DNA of 64,000 nt from Chlorobium sp. GTDB lineage: Bacteria; Bacteroidota; Chlorobiia; Chlorobiales; Chlorobiaceae. Both the position numbers and the translations under genes were made by a program. Each line of letters starts with the position of its first letter. Position 1 is the first letter of the stretch. The notes under the pieces were generated by a model. The model searched no databases, was not told the origin of the DNA, and saw only the letters and a program-made list of their open reading frames with translations. The stretch is taken from assembly GCA_005862285.1 (NCBI GenBank), contig SZXW01000010.1:62001-126000 (forward strand), given 5' to 3'. Of this stretch, positions 52,653 to 61,652 are shown piece after piece.

Positions 52653-52784
52653 TTATATGATATTTCCAATCTGTTCCTGTAAAAACATACTTTTTAATTT
52701 TTTGCAGTTTAGAGCTCCCTGTTCCTTATCGACAGACAGAAAACTCATGAGCCTGCCGTTTTTCATCTGCGCTTCCATGACCAT
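52653..52784 (-). CDS. Possible 43-residue peptide between the Wza-like and GT4 genes
   Basis: An ORF of 43 codons begins 9 bases after the Wza-like stop, with AGG seven bases before its ATG (MVMEAQMKNGRLMSFLSV, then DKEQGALNCKKLK). It ends just before the Shine-Dalgarno of the GT4 gene. It is soluble, with no known pattern. It could be a real short gene or a translational coupler, but it may be chance. Confidence 0.3.
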   Translation of the reverse strand: MVMEAQMKNGRLMSFLSVDKEQGALNCKKLKSMFLQEQIGNII

Positions 52785-52793
52785 TTTTCAAAC

Positions 52794-53906
52794 CTATTTA
52801 ATGGTCTTGTAAAGAAGGGTTGCCGTCGTCGCTGTACTGAAAACCTGCAATGACGGTAACAGCTTTTCAAGCGTGTAATTGAACTTTGCCATACCGCTTG
52901 AACCGACAAAAACAATATCGTTTGACATCAAGGCAAAGTTCTGTGAAAAATCACCGTGCTCTACAAGGTTTTTAACATTTACCTGTATAACATCACCCTT
53001 TATATTCTGCTGCCTGATAACGAAAACGTTTTTCGGATTGGCATATTTATTCAAGCCGCCAGCCAGCATGATTGCCTTGACAACGCTCATGCCGCTTTTC
53101 AGTTGAATCGCTCCGGGTGACATGACTTCGCCCATCACATATACCATTTCGTCCGCTGCTTCAGGAATATAGATGATATCGTTATTCATGATCCTTGCAT
53201 TGAGCGCCATGTTACCATTATTCAGCAGGTCCTGGAGGTTGACCCAGATGACGGTATCACTGCCCCTGATAATCGAACATTTTGTAAGAGAAGTCTCTTT
53301 AACGTTGTCCGGTATTCCCCCGGCAAGTGCAAGCGCTTCAAGCAGTGTTCCCTTGCCGGGAAAATTGATAACCCCTGGTTTGCTGACCCTTCCGAGCACA
53401 AATGCCTTGTTATTGTGAAATTCCTGAATGCGAATCGTGACCTCCGGTTTTATATAAAGCACTTCAAGCTTTTTGATGATCATTTTCTCCACTTCATCCT
53501 GCGTATTGTTCAGCACATTGAGGCTGCCGACTCTCGGGACGGAAATAAAACCGTCTGGAGAAACCACCGTATTCTCCTGTGACAGTTCCGGCCTGTGCCA
53601 GACCTGGATATTGACGACATCCCCGGGACCTATGGTATACTTATAGTTCTCATGAGGCGTAACAGCATCAATTTTCTCAGGGGAGGCATATTCCTGTACT
53701 TTTTTTGGCATATCGACATGGAAATCCTTGTCGGGAGAGGATGGAGCAACTCGTGTCGGAGCGGGAGATATGCTGCCGCATGAGCTCAAAACGAATAATG
53801 TGCACAGATACAAAACAATGCCAATGGCTCTCAGGATATTACCAGGAGCTGCTTTGCCGCCGATGCAGTGACTGCCTGAGAAAAAAATGGATCGTTCGAT
53901 GTTCAT
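52794..53906 (-). CDS. Polysaccharide export protein, Wza-like lipoprotein
   Basis: The product has 370 residues from the ATG at 53906; a TTG 13 codons earlier is the alternative. A lipobox FVLSSC (Cys43) follows a long leader. The Poly_export domain is clear: YKYTIGPGDVVNIQVWHRPE, VSPDGFISVPRVGSLNVLN and the SLBB repeats VLGRVSKPGVINFPGKGTLL and VMGEVMSPGAIQLKSGMSVV. It should form the outer-membrane export channel with the Wzz/Wzc-like partner. Confidence 0.9.
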   Translation of the reverse strand: MNIERSIFFSGSHCIGGKAAPGNILRAIGIVLYLCTLFVLSSCGSISPAPTRVAPSSPDKDFHVDMPKKVQEYASPEKIDAVTPHENYKYTIGPGDVVNIQVWHRPELSQENTVVSPDGFISVPRVGSLNVLNNTQDEVEKMIIKKLEVLYIKPEVTIRIQEFHNNKAFVLGRVSKPGVINFPGKGTLLEALALAGGIPDNVKETSLTKCSIIRGSDTVIWVNLQDLLNNGNMALNARIMNNDIIYIPEAADEMVYVMGEVMSPGAIQLKSGMSVVKAIMLAGGLNKYANPKNVFVIRQQNIKGDVIQVNVKNLVEHGDFSQNFALMSNDIVFVGSSGMAKFNYTLEKLLPSLQVFSTATTATLLYKTIK

Positions 53907-54022
53907 AGTTCGAATGATGAACCCCTTGTCAAATAGAATGATCAATGGTTATAAAGCTGCTGTTTTCGCTTTCGGACTGTATAGCATTGGAATAACTTGC
54001 TCTCATGCTCATAAGACGACCG

Positions 54023-54556
54023 TTACAAAACTGGATTATCCGCCGGTGACTTCTTTTTTGGAATGATTTTAGCCGGAATTCCCACAGCGATCGAATCATC
54101 GGGCACAGAGGTGATTACAACGGCATTTGCTCCGATATCGACATTATTGCCGATAGTGATATTTCCAAGAATTTTTGCCCCGGTCCCGATATTGACATTG
54201 TTCCCTATCCTTGGCGCCACCTTTTCCTCAATGTTCTTCAGTCCCACGGTAACACCGTTCCGGATTATGCAGCCGGAACCGAAACTCGCATAACCGCTGA
54301 CGATAATATCACCGAAATGCTCTATACGAAAGTTTTCTCCAACGGGAACTTCACACGGAAACTCTATACCGGTAAGTATCTGGACGATCTTGTAAAGGAA
54401 TTTGTAAAGCAATGAAAAAGGTTTGCGGACCAACCCGCTCTTAATCGTATAACGCCAGCGTCCGAAACGATAAACGATCATGACCCAGAATCCCTGACTG
54501 CTCCAGCAACCCTTGTAGGTCGCAAGGTCTGCACGTATGTGGGGGAAAAAATTCAT
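54023..54556 (-). CDS. Hexapeptide-repeat acetyltransferase (serine acetyltransferase-like)
   Basis: The product has 177 residues. An N-terminal DLATYKGCWSSQGFWVMIVY helix is like the short CysE domain of sugar-locus enzymes. The beta-helix follows: ENFRIEHFGDIIVSG, VTVGLKNIEEKVAPRIGNNV and GAKILGNITIGNNVDIGANA. Probable sugar O-acetyltransferase. It is 6 bases from the neighbouring GT2 gene. Confidence 0.82.
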   Translation of the reverse strand: MNFFPHIRADLATYKGCWSSQGFWVMIVYRFGRWRYTIKSGLVRKPFSLLYKFLYKIVQILTGIEFPCEVPVGENFRIEHFGDIIVSGYASFGSGCIIRNGVTVGLKNIEEKVAPRIGNNVNIGTGAKILGNITIGNNVDIGANAVVITSVPDDSIAVGIPAKIIPKKKSPADNPVL

Positions 54557-54562
54557 GCGCTA

Positions 54563-55537
54563 TTACCAGGGGGTTGGGGGAGAAACTCTGCCTAATCTCG
54601 TATCCTGAAGTGACTGGATTATATGTTTCATTACCTGAACAGTTGCCGAACGTTTTTTAACAGCATCCCCTGATGGCAAAATCAGGTTTTTCGCATAACG
54701 CACAGCATACCAGAACAGCTCGAATCCGGCACATGAAAGCACTGAGGACAATCCTCTGTTTTTACGGTAATAGAGCCATTCACTCCGCATTCTGAAGACA
54801 AGCACCTGGGCCGCATGATTGTCGAATATTTTGTCTTTTCTTGTTTTGCTGCTGGCCCCGCCTATATGCGTAACTTCAGCATCAGGAATAAAATAGACTT
54901 TCCAGCCGGCCTTCTTTGCCCTCATGCAGAGATCGGTTTCTTCATAATAGATATAAAACCTTTCATCAAACCAGCCGATGGCATCGAGCATTGACTTGCG
55001 GACAATGGTGAAGGTCCCCGGTACCCAATCAACCTCCATTGGCCGATCATAGGTAAAACCGCCGAATTCATAACGATTCAATATTCCGGATCGCGGATAT
55101 TTTCCGCTCAACCCCGTAAAAGAAAGGATCTTTGAGACGATAGAAGGAAAGCGTCTTGCTGATGGTTCAAGTTTGCCTGCCGGTGAAATGATTTTGCCGC
55201 CGCAAAGACCGCATTGTGGAGTACGGTCCATAAATTCTATACATTTCTGAAGGGCAAATGGCCGGATATAGGCGTCAGGGTTGAGAAGTATGATATATTT
55301 GCCTTTTGCATCGGCAAAAGCCTGGTTGTTGGCAGCAGCAAATCCGAGATTCTGCTTGTTTGCAGTCAGAATGACAGAGGGAAAGTCAGTTTTCACCATA
55401 TCGGCAGAACCATCATGGGAATTGTTGTCCACGACAAAAACTTCCATGTCGATCCCTTTACTGTTTTCAAAGAGAGAATGAAGACAGTTGCAAAGAATTT
55501 CCTTTGTGTTGTAGCTTACAATTACAATGGATACCAT
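54563..55537 (-). CDS. Glycosyltransferase, family 2 (rhamnosyltransferase WbbL-like)
   Basis: The product has 324 residues. SIVIVSYNTKEILCNCLHSL, FVVDNNSHDGSADMV, NKQNLGFAAANNQAF and ILLNPDAYI form the classic WbbL-type GT2 start; FDERFYIYYEETDLCMRAKKAG holds the EE-D acid pair. No membrane segment. In the family it often transfers rhamnose, but the sugar is not certain here. Confidence 0.9.
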   Translation of the reverse strand: MVSIVIVSYNTKEILCNCLHSLFENSKGIDMEVFVVDNNSHDGSADMVKTDFPSVILTANKQNLGFAAANNQAFADAKGKYIILLNPDAYIRPFALQKCIEFMDRTPQCGLCGGKIISPAGKLEPSARRFPSIVSKILSFTGLSGKYPRSGILNRYEFGGFTYDRPMEVDWVPGTFTIVRKSMLDAIGWFDERFYIYYEETDLCMRAKKAGWKVYFIPDAEVTHIGGASSKTRKDKIFDNHAAQVLVFRMRSEWLYYRKNRGLSSVLSCAGFELFWYAVRYAKNLILPSGDAVKKRSATVQVMKHIIQSLQDTRLGRVSPPTPW

Positions 55538-55724
55538 AGGGTTTCCAGCAAGTTAATCGAAGTTTAAAGTATAGTTCCGCGTAATATTCCTGTGGGGGAG
55601 TTCTCAAATCAAACGTATTGTTTGTATAAGAACCACAGTTCTGTAAAGGTAATCATTTATATCGTGCCAATCTATAATATTCCTGCTTTTTCGAAACAGC
55701 CATAAATTCCGGATGACAATTTTA

Positions 55725-56849
55725 TTAAATCTTGCTGAAAGCAAAATCACGTGATTTTGCCCTCAGAGGTTTTTCGACAAAGTTGTAGACAAATGCACTT
55801 ACCAGAAGCACCGACACGACAATAACACTGCATGCAACCAGAGCGTCCGGGACAGAAAGCTGAAGAATGCTTTTTCCATCGCTACCGATGATTTCCGGTC
55901 TTTTCCAGATAAACCTGAAAAGTTGAGTGACAGCCCATATGATTGCAAGATGAGACATATAGACTGAATAAGAAACCGCCCCCAACCATGTAAATATTTT
56001 CAGGTTTAAAATTTTTTTAATCAGACTGTTTTCCGGTGAAAGTATCAATGAAGCAATTAATGCTGACGTTATGAAATAAATAAGAAGGTCATATTGTGTA
56101 GGTGTACTCTCATTTTTTAATTGTAAAAACAACAGCAAAAGAATGATTACAAAAAATGCGATGTATGGAGAAAGTGTTACCTTTCTTCCTTTCGTTGCAA
56201 TTGAAGTCAAACACCCGACAAAAAATCCGGCAAAGCAACGTATCAAACTTACAAACCCGAATGAAGAATCAGTAGCCAGCATTACAAGTGATATAACCGC
56301 TATAGAAATAATAACCGGAATCTTTATTTTACCAGAATAAAGAACACACAACCCAAAAACGAGATATGTGTAGAATTCTACGCTTATCGACCATGAGGGC
56401 TCGTTAAATGACATTTCCTGGTTTGGAAGCACTGACTGAACAAGAAAAATGTTTTTTATAAATGCGCTCAAATTGTTTCGCTCGAATGGAGTGCTGTTTG
56501 GACTGACAATGCCGAACTTGATCTGGGCTATATATTTCGCAAGTTCAATGAGTAAATATGCAACCAAAAAAATAATATGAACCGGATAAAGACGTCCAAA
56601 ACGAAGAAACTGGAAACGCATCAGATCTTTTTGTGTCAATATCTTATCCGAGTATGCATTGAAAATCACAAATCCGGACAAGACAAAAAACAAATCGACC
56701 ATCAGATTGCTGTTATTGATTATCGCAATATTCAATATCGGGTTCCATTTTGGAGTATGAAAGAAAACCACAAGCAAAGCCGCCAATCCTCTTATACTTT
56801 CAAGCTCTTCTATTTTTTTCTGATTGCCGGGTATTGACTGTGCTGTCAT
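55725..56849 (-). CDS. Acyltransferase family 3 membrane protein
   Basis: The product has 374 residues with about ten helices. The N-terminal IEELESIRGLAALLVVFFHT has the family R and catalytic His, followed by VDLFFVLSGFVIFNAY. It probably acylates the polysaccharide or its repeat unit. It differs clearly from the other acyltransferase at 37243, so two different acyl marks are possible. Confidence 0.9.
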   Translation of the reverse strand: MTAQSIPGNQKKIEELESIRGLAALLVVFFHTPKWNPILNIAIINNSNLMVDLFFVLSGFVIFNAYSDKILTQKDLMRFQFLRFGRLYPVHIIFLVAYLLIELAKYIAQIKFGIVSPNSTPFERNNLSAFIKNIFLVQSVLPNQEMSFNEPSWSISVEFYTYLVFGLCVLYSGKIKIPVIISIAVISLVMLATDSSFGFVSLIRCFAGFFVGCLTSIATKGRKVTLSPYIAFFVIILLLLFLQLKNESTPTQYDLLIYFITSALIASLILSPENSLIKKILNLKIFTWLGAVSYSVYMSHLAIIWAVTQLFRFIWKRPEIIGSDGKSILQLSVPDALVACSVIVVSVLLVSAFVYNFVEKPLRAKSRDFAFSKI

Positions 56850-56893
56850 ATTGTTTATAAATTATTTTTTCATACAAACGAAACAAACAGCGG

Positions 56894-58195
56894 TCATATC
56901 CTCGTTCGAGCTGCCAGCATCTTATGATAAATTCCTATAATCGCGTCACCTTTCGAGCTCCATGAAAATCCTTTCGCACGCTGAACCGCATTTCGCGACA
57001 TGTTTTCCCGAAGGGTTCGATCGACGAACAATCGCTCTATACACTTCGCCAATTCCTGCACGACAAATTCCTTTGAAACCGGATCGATCCTGAATCCTGT
57101 ATCTTCGGTTACATATTCACCTATACCTCCGTTATTGACTACAATACAGGGAAGACCGTTAGCCATCGCTTCCATGACCACTGCACCGCCAAACTCACGA
57201 ACGGAGGGAAAACAGAATAAATCCGATCTGCTGTAATATCCGATTGTTTCCTGCTGCTCGACCCAACCGGCGAAAGTAATTGTTTCCCCCAGGTTCAACT
57301 TCTTGACCTGTTCTTCAAGTGATTTTCGTTCGGAACCGTCACCTACGATTGTCACAGATATGTTATTCCGAACAGACTTACCCAGTCTGCCTGTTGCCTC
57401 AATCAACATGTCGGCGCCTTTATATGGCACAAGACGGCCGACGAAAATAAGGTTGAATTTTTTATCGGTTTCGTTAATTCTTTCTGAAATATTCTCAGCG
57501 CCTTTCAGAAAAGAATCCTGAATTCCATTTTCATAAAGCAACTCGATCTTTTCATTCTTTATATCAAACAGATCTTTGATCAGATTCAATGTGTATGTTG
57601 AACCTGCAAGAATATAATCCGCATTTTCATAGGTTTCCCGATAACCGGGGATGATGAACCGGCCGACTGCACGCAGGAAATTCAGATCGGAAAACTCCTT
57701 TCGGGCAACCTCCTGAAAACCTTTTGGAAAAGGAACTCCACCGTTTAACGGACCTATAATGAATGGAGTGTTTCTGCATGCCTTTACAGCCTTCACCGGA
57801 TAACGCGGCATCATGGGCGTAATGGCATGTACGATATCGTAATCGCCTCTGAGGATGGAACCCTTGACCTTTTTATATACAAGATTGTTGAACTCACCGT
57901 AAACAGGATAGGTAAGCGTATGGTATATCGGCCAGATGATATTGCCTTTTATCTTGCTGAGCTTTTCTGCAAAAACATAATATTTTTTTATAAAATCACT
58001 TTCGTCGATATAAATAATATCCCTGTCCGGATGCGCTTTTTCGAGTGCCGGCTTGTTCCTCGCATGAGTAACAAGTGTTGTGTCGACATGCTGGCTGATG
58101 TGCTTATAGAAACAATATCCAACCAGAGGAACGGAAGCCCACTCCGGATTACATTGCTCAATAATCAACAGAACCTTCATTTTCTTGTTCTTCAT
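56894..58195 (-). CDS. Glycosyltransferase, family 4
   Basis: The product has 433 residues from the ATG at 58195, preceded by GGAAA; an ATG ten codons upstream lacks one. It has FNLIFVGRLVPYKGADMLIEA, VTIVGDGSERKSLEEQV and the donor loop SVREFGGAVVMEAMANGLPC. The N-terminal domain includes GPLNGGVPFPKGF. Cytoplasmic, repeat-unit assembly. Confidence 0.9.
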   Translation of the reverse strand: MKNKKMKVLLIIEQCNPEWASVPLVGYCFYKHISQHVDTTLVTHARNKPALEKAHPDRDIIYIDESDFIKKYYVFAEKLSKIKGNIIWPIYHTLTYPVYGEFNNLVYKKVKGSILRGDYDIVHAITPMMPRYPVKAVKACRNTPFIIGPLNGGVPFPKGFQEVARKEFSDLNFLRAVGRFIIPGYRETYENADYILAGSTYTLNLIKDLFDIKNEKIELLYENGIQDSFLKGAENISERINETDKKFNLIFVGRLVPYKGADMLIEATGRLGKSVRNNISVTIVGDGSERKSLEEQVKKLNLGETITFAGWVEQQETIGYYSRSDLFCFPSVREFGGAVVMEAMANGLPCIVVNNGGIGEYVTEDTGFRIDPVSKEFVVQELAKCIERLFVDRTLRENMSRNAVQRAKGFSWSSKGDAIIGIYHKMLAARTRI

Positions 58196-58310
58196 GTTAT
58201 TTCCGTGCCCGGAAAATGTTGACAACAGTTACTATCCGGTCATTTTCCATATTGTCTGCCTTATATCGATTGCTCATTGAAAGCTCAGGATTTAAAACTG
58301 GTTAAATGGT

Positions 58311-58739
58311 TCATTTTTCATGTTTCCCAGCCGATTTTGTCATAGTTATCAGATTCCCCCCTTTTTCCCTTGTGTAGGTCACTTCATCCATGAGCTGATG
58401 GATCATAAAGAGTCCGAATCCTTTTTCTGGATAACTGTTTATATCAGGCAGGGATGTTACTGGGTCAAAAGGAGGATTGGTGTCGCTGACGCTAACTGTA
58501 AGGCTGTCATTGCATGAACTGAAACAAATGGTAACGTTTTTCTCCTCATTCGCCGGGTCAGCATAACGCACAGAATTTGAAAAAGTTTCACAGACTGATA
58601 GTTCAAATGCATGACAGAAGTCATGAACACCCTCTTTTATTTCGAGAGTATCTGTAAAGATTTCAGCTGCCGTCCATGCCGTAATTGTGGCAAGCCGGAG
58701 ATAGCGCATCTCTGCAGGCAGAATAATCGTGGTGTTCAT
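58311..58739 (-). CDS. Anti-sigma-factor serine kinase, RsbW-like (HATPase)
   Basis: The product has 142 residues. ELSVCETFSNSVRYADP is the N-box (E-x2-x-N) of GHKL kinases and ISDTNPPFDP-like VSVSDTNPPFDPV the G1 box; GFGLFMIHQLMDEVTY is the G2 box. Such proteins phosphorylate a STAS partner and bind a sigma factor or other target. It overlaps the STAS gene by four bases (ATGA), so the two are coupled. Confidence 0.9.
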   Translation of the reverse strand: MNTTIILPAEMRYLRLATITAWTAAEIFTDTLEIKEGVHDFCHAFELSVCETFSNSVRYADPANEEKNVTICFSSCNDSLTVSVSDTNPPFDPVTSLPDINSYPEKGFGLFMIHQLMDEVTYTREKGGNLITMTKSAGKHEK

Positions 58740-59083
58740 AAGCTTTTCTGTTGTTTTTCCGCATACCCTGCAGCTGCTTCGAGGTCGTCAAAAATATGAA
58801 ACAGCCTTGCCACCTGTGTTATTTCAAATACTTTTCTGACCTTGTCGTTCATGCACGCCAGTACCACATCCCCACCCGATTCCCTTTTATTCCGGGCCAT
58901 TCCGACTATTGCACCAAGACCGCTGCTGTCGAGAAAATCCACCCCGGAAAGGTTGAGGACAAGAGTGGGGGTAACCTCTGATTTTGCCGTAAAGTTCTTC
59001 AACTGCGGGACGGTCGCGGCATCGAGCGACCCTTCGGGAGTCAGGACGGAAATATTGCTGATGATTTTTTCACTGATGATCAT
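58736..59083 (-). CDS. STAS-domain anti-sigma-factor antagonist, copy 1
   Basis: The product has 115 residues: strand NISVLTPEGSLDAATVPQL, the phosphorylation loop GVDFLDSSGLGAIVGM (the first Ser after Asp is the expected site) and a C-terminal helix. It is the partner of the RsbW-like kinase; dephosphorylation by the PP2C enzyme at 62536 is expected. It overlaps the nucleotidyltransferase fusion by four bases. Confidence 0.9.
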   Translation of the reverse strand: MIISEKIISNISVLTPEGSLDAATVPQLKNFTAKSEVTPTLVLNLSGVDFLDSSGLGAIVGMARNKRESGGDVVLACMNDKVRKVFEITQVARLFHIFDDLEAAAGYAEKQQKSL

Positions 59084-60474
59084 GGCAGGGATTTGTCATG
59101 GATTCTGTTAAAGAGAGCTTTCATCGTCAAGGTTATATCCCGCAGCGGCTTGCCTTGAGCAGCATAAAAACGTTCGACTATTGCCATATCATCAGCTTCG
59201 ACAGGCCAGTCTTCCGCTTCGGCATAACTGAACACCCCTGCCCTGTAGCCAGGCATGCGGTTCAGAAGGTCACGGTTTTCAGAGGTTGCCGGTACAGGGC
59301 GGCTCCCGATAACGGCAAGCTGTCCGGCCAGTACCCTGAAAAGCAGGAAAAAGCGGTCAAGAGAGAGAAAAGCAGCGATAGTGCTTATCGGGCCTCCGGT
59401 CTCGATGGCTGTTTCGGACAGTTTCAGAGTTTTCCCTGACATATCTGCGAAACACTCCTGCATGCGCTGTTTCCATTTGCCTTGCAGCTTCAGAACGGGA
59501 AAAAGCAGGAGAAACGGTATGAGCTGAAAAACAACGATAGTCAGGGCAACAAGGGTATGCAGCAAATACCGTAAAAAAGGTACCGTGGCTCCTGATTTCT
59601 TGATGCCGGTCAGGAGATGAGGATCTTCTATTGCCAACGATGCTCCGCTTTCAGGCTCGATCAGCATATTGCCTGCGGCAATCTTGTCTTCCACCTCGAG
59701 CTGTTCGCCGATATAGGTGTGGGCGAGAACAACACTCCTTATAACGGAACTCTCCCTGTCAATAATGACATTGCTGCCGATAACCGCCCCGGGACCGACA
59801 ACCGCTCCCCCCTGGATCTGCACATTGTCACCGATGACAACCGGTTTCCTGATTTCCGCACTTTTGCCGATGATGACATTCCTTCCGATATGGCAGAGTT
59901 CCTCGTTGTTGTATCCGGGAAGCACATAAGGCGTGGAGGCGTCGTTCAGGATATCGATGCTGAGGTTGTAGTACAAGCTGACGGAGTCGATGCTGGAAAT
60001 GCTGAACGGGCAGGAACGGGAAATGCTTCCGGAATTTTCAGGAACCCCGGTCAACATCAGGCTGCCGCCGCTGCAGGAAAGAAGTTCACCGGCGGGCAAT
60101 GAGGCAAACACTGTTTTGTATTCCTGCTTCTGGTCATAGTTGATGAAAACCATCCCGTTGATGACCAGGCTTCGCCCATCGGAACAGAAGTGCCTGTTTT
60201 TTTCCAGAACAACCTCCAGGTCATCGGTGCCCTGGATGCTTGCATAGCTTGTCTGAACCCCCCAGCGGCTGCCGTTCTCACAATATGCTTCAACTTCACC
60301 GAGCGGTCCGTCGCTGGCAAGCCTTATCTCCCTGCTGCCTGAAAGCACGGAAAAGTCGATAAGAAACTCGATGTAAGGTTTGTTGCATATCGGCAGGAGC
60401 AGCGGATGGATATCCGGAAAAACATGACGCACCCATCGATAGTCCTTTTCTCTGATGACAATGATTGTTTTCAT
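59080..60474 (-). CDS. Fusion: nucleotidyltransferase-like, left-handed beta-helix and sugar-transferase-like C-terminus
   Basis: The product has 464 residues. Residues 1-190 resemble NDP-sugar pyrophosphorylases (FPDIHPLLLPICNKPYIEFL), but the G-x-G-T-R-L nucleotide loop is absent (IREKDYRWVRH). About 190-270 form a hexapeptide beta-helix (VIIGKSAEIRKPVVIGDNV, NVIIDRESSVIRSVVL). Membrane helices at about 300-330 precede a C-terminus like the end of phosphoglycosyl transferases (LAVIGSRPVP, then PGYRAGVFSY and DWPVEADDMAIVERFY). Each domain looks partly degenerate. It is flanked by two STAS genes. Confidence 0.75.
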   Translation of the reverse strand: MKTIIVIREKDYRWVRHVFPDIHPLLLPICNKPYIEFLIDFSVLSGSREIRLASDGPLGEVEAYCENGSRWGVQTSYASIQGTDDLEVVLEKNRHFCSDGRSLVINGMVFINYDQKQEYKTVFASLPAGELLSCSGGSLMLTGVPENSGSISRSCPFSISSIDSVSLYYNLSIDILNDASTPYVLPGYNNEELCHIGRNVIIGKSAEIRKPVVIGDNVQIQGGAVVGPGAVIGSNVIIDRESSVIRSVVLAHTYIGEQLEVEDKIAAGNMLIEPESGASLAIEDPHLLTGIKKSGATVPFLRYLLHTLVALTIVVFQLIPFLLLFPVLKLQGKWKQRMQECFADMSGKTLKLSETAIETGGPISTIAAFLSLDRFFLLFRVLAGQLAVIGSRPVPATSENRDLLNRMPGYRAGVFSYAEAEDWPVEADDMAIVERFYAAQGKPLRDITLTMKALFNRIHDKSLP

Positions 60475-60489
60475 GAGGTTTCGGACTAT

Positions 60490-60840
60490 TTACGGTTCGC
60501 TATTTTCGAATGACCGTACTGCACTGCCGGCATCGGGAAAGATTGAAAAAAGTTTTTTTGCTTTGGTAAGCTCAAAAACCATTGCGACTTTCGACCCGAG
60601 ACCGGCAAGTTTGAGATCGCCTTTACGTTCCAGAGCTTTCCGCAGGCATGAAACTATCGCACCGAGCCCGCTGCTGTCGATGAAATCCAGATTGGTACAG
60701 TCAAAAACAAACAGAGAGGTTTCCAACACCCATGACATGAATGAATTCTGCAATTCATTGCTGTTTCCTGCGTCGATCCTCCCGCTCAACGTAACGACAC
60801 CGACATTAGGATCTGCAGTTGTATCGATTCGAAAATTCAT
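60490..60840 (-). CDS. STAS-domain anti-sigma-factor antagonist, copy 2
   Basis: The product has 116 residues: VVTLSGRIDAGNSNELQNSF, phosphorylation loop NLDFIDSSGLGAIVSCLRKA and GLGSKVAMVFELTKAKKLF. It is clearly different from copy 1 but keeps the Asp-Ser-Ser-Gly loop. It lies 15 bases upstream of the fusion gene and 12 bases downstream of the sugar transferase. It may share or compete for the RsbW-like kinase. Confidence 0.9.
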   Translation of the reverse strand: MNFRIDTTADPNVGVVTLSGRIDAGNSNELQNSFMSWVLETSLFVFDCTNLDFIDSSGLGAIVSCLRKALERKGDLKLAGLGSKVAMVFELTKAKKLFSIFPDAGSAVRSFENSEP

Positions 60841-60852
60841 AATCTGCTCCTT

Positions 60853-61572
60853 TTAATATGCTCCCTTTCCGGAAAGCACAGCTGGAATTGTTTTTAGCAA
60901 GAGACGTATATCATTGAGGAAACCGGCGCTCTGAATGTACTGCAGATCAAGCCTGACCTGGTCAGTGAACGGAATATCACTCCTGCCGCTGACCTGCCAG
61001 AGACAGGTGATGCCCGGTATGACATGCAGGCGTTTGCGCTGCTCGAGGGTATATTCCGCGACCTCTGCCGGTATTGGCGGCCGTGGTCCGACAAGGCTCA
61101 TATCACCCTTGAGAACATTGAGCAGCTGCGGCAGTTCATCGATGCTGAACCTTCTGATGATGCTCCCGGTTTTTGTGATCCGCGGATCTTTCTTCATTTT
61201 GAAAATTACCCCGGCTGATGATTCGTTCTGCGCTTCAAGCTCTTTCTTGATCTTTTCCGCATTGACCACCATAGAGCGGAATTTGTAAAACCGGAAATGC
61301 CTTCCGTTGCATCCGACACGGATTGACACATAAAAAACAGGGCCGGGATCCTCAATCCATATAGCGAGAGAGGTTAAGAGAAAAAGCGGAGAGAGCACAA
61401 TCAGCGCGGCAATCGAAATGGCAATATCGAGCAGCCTCTTCAGCAGATAGGAAAACCTGATTGTCGTTTCCCATGCTCTGACCTTCAATTGCCGCCGGTA
61501 CCGGAACCTCGGATTGATCGAACTGCTTATAGTTCGTATCAGCTCTTTTCGAACTGTAGGATCAAGATCCAT
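60853..61572 (-). CDS. Undecaprenyl-phosphate sugar-1-phosphate transferase (initiating)
   Basis: The product has 239 residues. One membrane helix (ISIAALIVLSPLFLLTSLAI) precedes the catalytic part: GRHFRFYKFRSMVVNAEKI, TKTGSIIRRFSIDELPQLLN, VGPRPPIPAEV and PGITCLWQVSGRSD. This is the single-helix PHPT/PglC-WcaJ C-terminal form. It starts repeat-unit synthesis on undecaprenyl phosphate. Confidence 0.92.
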   Translation of the reverse strand: MDLDPTVRKELIRTISSSINPRFRYRRQLKVRAWETTIRFSYLLKRLLDIAISIAALIVLSPLFLLTSLAIWIEDPGPVFYVSIRVGCNGRHFRFYKFRSMVVNAEKIKKELEAQNESSAGVIFKMKKDPRITKTGSIIRRFSIDELPQLLNVLKGDMSLVGPRPPIPAEVAEYTLEQRKRLHVIPGITCLWQVSGRSDIPFTDQVRLDLQYIQSAGFLNDIRLLLKTIPAVLSGKGAY

Positions 61573-61652
61573 GAATATTTTTTATTCAAGCTGTTAGTGA
61601 ATATGTCCCATCAAATGCGGCACTGCCACAGCATAGCTGCAGCATATACTTG

